From contig JAIKXJ010000073.1 in assembly GCA_024684175.1 (NCBI GenBank), forward strand, positions 1-18,550: 18,550 nucleotides of DNA. Reading direction: 5' to 3'. Under the pieces are notes generated by a model that was not told the origin of the DNA, made no database searches, and saw only the letters and a list, made by a program, of their open reading frames with translations. This stretch comes from Erysipelotrichaceae bacterium (lineage in GTDB: Bacteria > Bacillota_I > Bacilli_A > Erysipelotrichales > Erysipelotrichaceae). This document shows, piece by piece, positions 14,788 through 18,550 of this stretch; positions within the stretch are counted from its first letter, which is position 1, and each line of letters opens with the position of its first letter. Position numbers and translations under genes: made by a program.

Positions 14788-17201
14788 ATACATACGCAAG
14801 AAAAAACAGTGAAATATCAATAAGAGAAAAACGCAACGCAGACTTATCCAGACAGATCGCCGCGGAAGGGATCGTCCTGCTGGAAAATGACGGCGTACTG
14901 CCGATCAAGGCGGGAAAGATCGCCCTGTACGGTGCCGGAGCGGAATATACGATCGCCGGCGGGAGCGGAAGCGGAGAAGTCAATTCAAGGTATTCCGTTT
15001 CTGTTCTGGAAGGATTGAAAAACGCAGGATTCGATATCACGACGATGGACTGGATCAGAAGCTATGACCGCCTTTGGAAAAAAGGAAAGGAAGAATTCAT
15101 CAGAGAAGGGAGAAAGAAACTGTTTCCGATCTCAGTCAAAGTCCTTGCGGCTCTGATGGCAGCGGAATACGCCTATCCTTCCGGGGATCCGATCAGCGAA
15201 GAAGAAGTGAAGGGAAGTGATGCGGATACCTGCATCTATGTCGTTTCAAGACAATCGGGCGAAGGTCATGACCGCAGAGATGAGAAAGGCAATTTCCGGC
15301 TGGATGATATCGAACTGCATAATATCCGTATCTGTGCGGCATCTTACGATCGCTTCATTCTGGTGATCAACAGCGGCTGCATCATCGATCTTTCCGATCT
15401 TGACGGGATAAACGGCATCAATGCTATCGTCTACATGGGACAGTTGGGAATGGAAGGCGGAAATGCACTGGCCGATGTCCTGACCGGAAAGATCTGTCCG
15501 TCCGGGAAGCTGTCCGTCAGCTGGCCGATGTCCTATAAAGACGTACCGTTCGGCGATGAATTCGGTTTCTATGCCAAAGACAAGGATCACGCCTTATATA
15601 AAGAGGGTATCTATGTCGGTTACCGCTATTATGACGCTTTTGAAAAAGAGGTCCGCTATCCGTTCGGATACGGGAAGTCCTATACGAGATTCAGCTTCTC
15701 TGATACTGCGGCATCTATGAAGGGAAAAGAGATCACGGTCGAAATAAAGATAAAGAACACCGGCCTGTTTTCAGGTAAAGAAGCCGCAGGACTCTATGTT
15801 TCAATGAAGGACGGTTTTTCAAAACTTGTTGCTTTTTCCAAAAGCAGGCAGCTTGAACCGGGTGAGGAAGAAACGCTGAAGATCGCTTTTCCTCTGTCCT
15901 ATCTTTCCGTATACGATGAAACAGCAGCGGAGACGGTCCTTGAAGAAGACGATCACATCCTTTATGCCGGGACTTCCGTAAAAGATAAAACACCGATAGC
16001 TGTTCTGCATGTTGAAAAAAGGATCGTTCTGTCAAAACACAGAAATCTCTGTTGCCCGAAAAAGAAGATCGGCAGCCTGAGCCGTCGTGATGAAGATACA
16101 AAAGATCATCAGGGGCTTCCTGTGATCGGGATCCCTGAAGATCTGTTTGTATGCAGGGGATACAGCTATGAAGAAAAGAAAGAACCGTTCTCCGAAACGG
16201 TGAGCAATCTTCTGAAAAGCTTCAAAGAAGAAGACCTTGTGAGATTCTGTACAGGAACAGGCCTATTTGGAGAAGACAAGGGATTCAAGGTCCCCGGTGC
16301 GGTGGGTCATTCGACGACGGATTACATTGAAAAAGGGATCCGGAATGTTGAATTCTGTGACGGACCGGCCGGTCTGCGTCTGCAAAGAAGGTCTGCGCTG
16401 ACCAAAAAAGGTAAGATCAAAGCGATCGATGCGTCGATCTCCTTATATGAATTCCTTCCGTCCGTGATCACGAAGTTCCTGAAGGGAGATCCCGATAAAG
16501 ATGAAGTCCTTTACCAGTTTGTCACCGGATTTCCGATCGCTGCCGTTCTGGCTCAGACCTGGAATGATGAGCTGGCTGTGAAGATGGGAGAGGCGGTCAG
16601 TGAAGAGATGAAAGAATATGGTGTCAGCTACTGGCTGGCTCCGGCAATGAACATCGTGAGAAATCCGTTATGCGGAAGAAACTACGAATACTATTCGGAG
16701 GATCCGGTCCTTTCGGCAAAGATGGCTTCAAATATCGTAAAAGGTGTTCAAAGCAAGGAAGGCTGTTTTGCGGTAGTGAAACACTTTGCGGTAAACAACC
16801 AGGAAAGCGAACGTTATTTCGTCTCTTCCGATCTTGATGAAAGAGTCCTGCGCGAGATCTATCTGAAAGGCTTTGAGATCGCCGTCAAAGAATCCGCACC
16901 GAAAGCGGTGATGTCTGCCTATAACAGGATCAACGGCACATATTGCGCAAACAACGAAGAACTGTGTACGCAGATCCTTCGAAACGAATGGGACTTCGAT
17001 GGGATCGTCATGACCGACTGGCTTTCCACAGGCAAAGACAGAGCGGATGAGGCACTGTGTATCAGATCGGGCGTCGATCTGATCATGCCGGGCGGGAAAG
17101 GTGTCATCAAAAAGCTGCTTCAGGATCATAAAGAAGGGAAGCTTTCAAGGAAAGATCTTGAACGGGCAGCCGGAAGGTTCCTGAATCAGATCACGAAGTA
17201 G
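14784..17201 (+). CDS. Glycoside hydrolase family 3 (beta-glucosidase/beta-xylosidase type) with reversed domain order
   Basis: The 805-residue protein has the GH3 modules in swapped order. It opens with the alpha/beta sandwich that is normally second (EGIVLLENDGVLPI at 28-41, SGEGHDRR at 158-165 with the likely acid/base Glu160, and NALADVLTGKICPSGKL at 227-242). A fibronectin-III-like domain follows at about 285-410 (YPFGYGKSYTRFSFSD). The TIM-barrel domain that is normally first comes last, at about 475-805: VEFCDGPAGLR, GRNYEYYSEDP (632-641), VKHFAVNNQE (665-674) and the nucleophile region GIVMTDWLS (740-748, Asp745). The same swapped order is known from Butyrivibrio and Ruminococcus albus GH3 enzymes. 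No signal peptide is visible, so it probably cleaves non-reducing-end sugars from imported oligosaccharides. The start overlaps the previous stop (ATGA), with AGGAG at 14772-14776. Confidence 0.93.
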   Translation: MNTYARKNSEISIREKRNADLSRQIAAEGIVLLENDGVLPIKAGKIALYGAGAEYTIAGGSGSGEVNSRYSVSVLEGLKNAGFDITTMDWIRSYDRLWKKGKEEFIREGRKKLFPISVKVLAALMAAEYAYPSGDPISEEEVKGSDADTCIYVVSRQSGEGHDRRDEKGNFRLDDIELHNIRICAASYDRFILVINSGCIIDLSDLDGINGINAIVYMGQLGMEGGNALADVLTGKICPSGKLSVSWPMSYKDVPFGDEFGFYAKDKDHALYKEGIYVGYRYYDAFEKEVRYPFGYGKSYTRFSFSDTAASMKGKEITVEIKIKNTGLFSGKEAAGLYVSMKDGFSKLVAFSKSRQLEPGEEETLKIAFPLSYLSVYDETAAETVLEEDDHILYAGTSVKDKTPIAVLHVEKRIVLSKHRNLCCPKKKIGSLSRRDEDTKDHQGLPVIGIPEDLFVCRGYSYEEKKEPFSETVSNLLKSFKEEDLVRFCTGTGLFGEDKGFKVPGAVGHSTTDYIEKGIRNVEFCDGPAGLRLQRRSALTKKGKIKAIDASISLYEFLPSVITKFLKGDPDKDEVLYQFVTGFPIAAVLAQTWNDELAVKMGEAVSEEMKEYGVSYWLAPAMNIVRNPLCGRNYEYYSEDPVLSAKMASNIVKGVQSKEGCFAVVKHFAVNNQESERYFVSSDLDERVLREIYLKGFEIAVKESAPKAVMSAYNRINGTYCANNEELCTQILRNEWDFDGIVMTDWLSTGKDRADEALCIRSGVDLIMPGGKGVIKKLLQDHKEGKLSRKDLERAAGRFLNQITK

Positions 17202-17264
17202 ATCCTGTTCATTCATCCGGAAAAAGAAAGCAATAGCATCAGGAAAAGCCATCGGAGTTATTTC

Positions 17265-17375
17265 TCGATACATACGAAATATAATGTTGCTTTCGCATTT
17301 ATTGATCTCAATGTTGATTCTTTAGAGGCTGCGGTTCAGACTCTATGATCAAGAGTCAACAGGGAATGATTTAAA
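17265..17375. repeat. Dispersed intergenic repeat, copy 2
   Basis: Counterpart of 10201-10320, with the 33-nt core at 17288-17320. Unlike copy 1, its core hairpin (TGC/GCA) is weak. A different hairpin follows at 17339-17357 (GACTCT with AGAGTC around ATGATCA). It lies between the GH3 stop and the operon terminator, so it would be part of the 3' untranslated region of the operon mRNA. Confidence 0.55.
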
Positions 17376-17390
17376 TAACATAGAATTCAT

Positions 17391-17418
17391 AGGCGCTTTT
17401 GATATCAAGTGCCTTTTT
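17391..17418 (+). terminator. Intrinsic terminator of the esterase-GH3 operon
   Basis: AGGCGCTT (17391-17398) pairs with AAGTGCCT (17407-17414), with one G-T wobble, around an 8-nt loop, and runs into a T tract. It is 190 nt past the GH3 stop; nothing nearer looks like a terminator. Confidence 0.75.
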
Positions 17419-17476
17419 CATACGATAGATTTACGGCAAAGATGGTGTAATGATACAGAATTTCGTAAGTGTTTCA

Positions 17477-17506
17477 TTTTCTATGAGACACTTGTCTCAT
17501 AGAAAA
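17477..17506. promoter_or_regulatory. Perfect 14-bp palindrome, probable repressor operator
   Basis: TTTTCTATGAGACA (17477-17490) is followed after CT by its exact reverse complement TGTCTCATAGAAAA (17493-17506). The right arm contains the -35 element of the promoter below, so a dimeric repressor such as a TetR-type protein bound here would block transcription. It could alternatively form a hairpin terminator, but it is too close to and overlaps the promoter. Confidence 0.65.
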
Positions 17507-17521
17507 CAGGAATGATACAAT
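17492..17521 (+). promoter_or_regulatory. Extended -10 promoter of the Notum-like hydrolase gene
   Basis: TTGTCT (17492-17497) is a -35-like element, and TACAAT (17516-17521) is a good -10 at 18 nt spacing. TGA directly before TACAAT gives the TGn extended -10. The following hairpin TTGTCCC/GGGACAA (17521-17527 and 17535-17541) would lie near the 5' end of the transcript. Confidence 0.6.
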
Positions 17522-17569
17522 TGTCCCGATAACAGGGACAAGAAGATCCAAATGAAGAAGAGGTTCGGT

Positions 17570-18550
17570 ATGAAAACGATATTGATGGTAATTGCTGCGG
17601 TGGCTGTGCTTGTTGCGGGAGCTGTCTTATTGATCCTGAGCAGAACGATCCTGATAAAGCAGCCGGAACTGACAGGGACGCCGGAAATCGGAAAGTGGTA
17701 TCGGATCACTCCCGAAGGGGCAAAGTCCTCTGATGGAAGCGAATGGCATGGACTGATCAAAGTCGGCAAGGAAAACAAGGTCGCAGTCTATTTTTTCGGA
17801 GGTGGCGCAAGCATCACCGGCTATACTTCGGAAAGAGGGAACGAGTTTTTTGCGACAAAAGCATCGATTCAGGATTTTGTAGCTCTCGGAGGGATCTCAT
17901 CGGACAATGAAAACAATCCTTTCCGTGACTGGACCTTTCTGGTCTTGCCTTATGCGACCGGTGATTTTCATTCCGGGACCGGAGAATACCATTATCTGAA
18001 AAACAACGTCGAACAGACGGTATATCATACAGGTTATGACAACTACTCGTCTTTCATTGAGAAAGCCAGACAGTATGTCGGTGAACCGGAAGCTTTGCTG
18101 GTGACAGGGTTTTCGGCAGGTGGATTTGGAACAGCGCTGCTGGCGGATGATGTCATAGGACGTTTTCCGAGTGCGGAAAATGTAACGGTATGTGTCGACA
18201 GCTCTCTGCTGCTCTATGACGGATGGCATGAGACAGCTGCCAGTCTGTGGAAATCGCCCAAGGAGATCTCCGATCGTCTTAGCGGCAACAACATCGTATT
18301 GGACAGTCTTACCGCTCTGTATCAGAAAAGAGGAGACAGCGTAAAAATCCTGTTCGATTGTTCTTACCGTGACGATACTCTGCAGCAGTACCAATCCTAT
18401 ATCAGGACTGGAAAGATGGAGAAAAGCAAGGAAAACGGCGACATTTTCCAGAAAGATCTCACGCAGATGGTCGATGACCTTCAGAATAATATTCCGGGTA
18501 TCGGCATTTATATCTGGAATTATAATCAGGACAGCAGTACAGGAAACACG
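17570..18550 (+). CDS. Membrane-anchored pectin acetylesterase/Notum-family hydrolase, 3' end outside window
   Basis: The frame is open to the last base, 327 codons from the ATG at 17570. I prefer this start because GAAGAGG lies 7 nt upstream. The in-frame ATG at 17552 would add six residues (MKKRFG) and has a poorer site. A signal anchor covers about residues 3-25 (ILMVIAAVAVLVAGAVLLIL). Family motifs follow: an oxyanion-type FFGGGAS (75-81), LPYATGDFHSG (126-136, the family's PYCTGDVH pattern) and the nucleophile elbow GFSAGGFGT (180-188, Ser182), with CVDSS at 208-212. The Asp and His of the triad are expected near or past the window end. Members remove acetyl or palmitoleoyl esters from polysaccharides or proteins. 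Here an extracellular carbohydrate esterase is most likely, given the neighbouring esterase operon. It has its own promoter and operator-like palindrome. Confidence 0.82.
   Translation, partial: MKTILMVIAAVAVLVAGAVLLILSRTILIKQPELTGTPEIGKWYRITPEGAKSSDGSEWHGLIKVGKENKVAVYFFGGGASITGYTSERGNEFFATKASIQDFVALGGISSDNENNPFRDWTFLVLPYATGDFHSGTGEYHYLKNNVEQTVYHTGYDNYSSFIEKARQYVGEPEALLVTGFSAGGFGTALLADDVIGRFPSAENVTVCVDSSLLLYDGWHETAASLWKSPKEISDRLSGNNIVLDSLTALYQKRGDSVKILFDCSYRDDTLQQYQSYIRTGKMEKSKENGDIFQKDLTQMVDDLQNNIPGIGIYIWNYNQDSSTGNT

Noticed and set aside
13804..14820. A 338-codon minus-strand open frame opposite the XynE-like esterase gene
   Set aside because: The sense gene has all four SGNH blocks and ATGA overlaps with both neighbours; the antisense frame has neither.
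1..18550. CRISPR array, tRNA, rRNA, prophage attachment site or replication origin
   Set aside because: No regularly spaced repeats, cloverleaf-like sequences, rRNA signatures, integrase genes or DnaA-box clusters were seen.

Overview
The window looks like a chromosomal segment of a low-to-mid-GC Bacillota, most plausibly a gut-type anaerobe of the Erysipelotrichales or Clostridia. This is inferred from strong AGGAG ribosome binding sites, ATC-rich Ile codon use, an oxygen-labile-looking Fe-S flavoprotein, a SpoIIE-type phosphatase and the IS200/IS3 types present. The genus cannot be fixed from the sequence alone. All 5' to 3' reading was done by eye, with no database search.

Region 1 (1-4132, + strand) is a redox gene pair. 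It holds the 3' part of an FAD-dependent amine-oxidase-like protein and then a 969-residue fusion flavoprotein. The fusion carries an N-terminal helical/cysteine-rich module, a ferredoxin module, a GltD-like FAD/NAD(P)H oxidoreductase core and a C-terminal ferredoxin-like module. It is closed by a clear intrinsic terminator.

Region 2 (about 4140-4939) is a mobile-element graveyard. The left end of an IS200/IS605-type element, with its characteristic hairpins and the first 45 codons of tnpA, is fused directly to the 3' half of an IS3-family orfB and its right terminal repeat. The orfB remnant also has an in-frame TGA.

Region 3 (5038-10059, - strand) is a signalling region. A lipoprotein substrate-binding protein of the oligopeptide type sits 19 nt upstream of a dCache-HAMP-PP2C (SpoIIE/RsbU-type) membrane phosphatase, with no permease or ATPase genes. 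Upstream lies a separately terminated gene for an XRE-type regulator fused to about six membrane helices.

Region 4 (10060-17418) is a carbohydrate-esterase locus. A minus-strand AraC-type regulator is divergent from a tightly packed five-gene plus-strand operon (spacings 1, 2, -4 and -4 nt): membrane-anchored SGNH hydrolase, HSL-like alpha/beta hydrolase, NodB/CE4 deacetylase, XynE-like SGNH esterase, and a GH3 glycosidase with reversed domain order. Four of the five products show no signal peptide, so the deacylation and glycoside cleavage probably happen in the cytoplasm on imported substrates. The natural reading is removal of acyl decorations followed by exo-cleavage of a decorated plant or host glycan; the exact substrate is unknown. 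The operon is followed by a terminator.

Region 5 (17419-18550) begins with a perfect 14-bp palindrome overlapping an extended -10 promoter. This drives a further membrane-anchored hydrolase of the pectin acetylesterase/Notum type, which runs off the window. A roughly 100-bp intergenic repeat occurs twice, next to the AraC gene and after the GH3 gene, with a 33-nt core matching at 28 positions.
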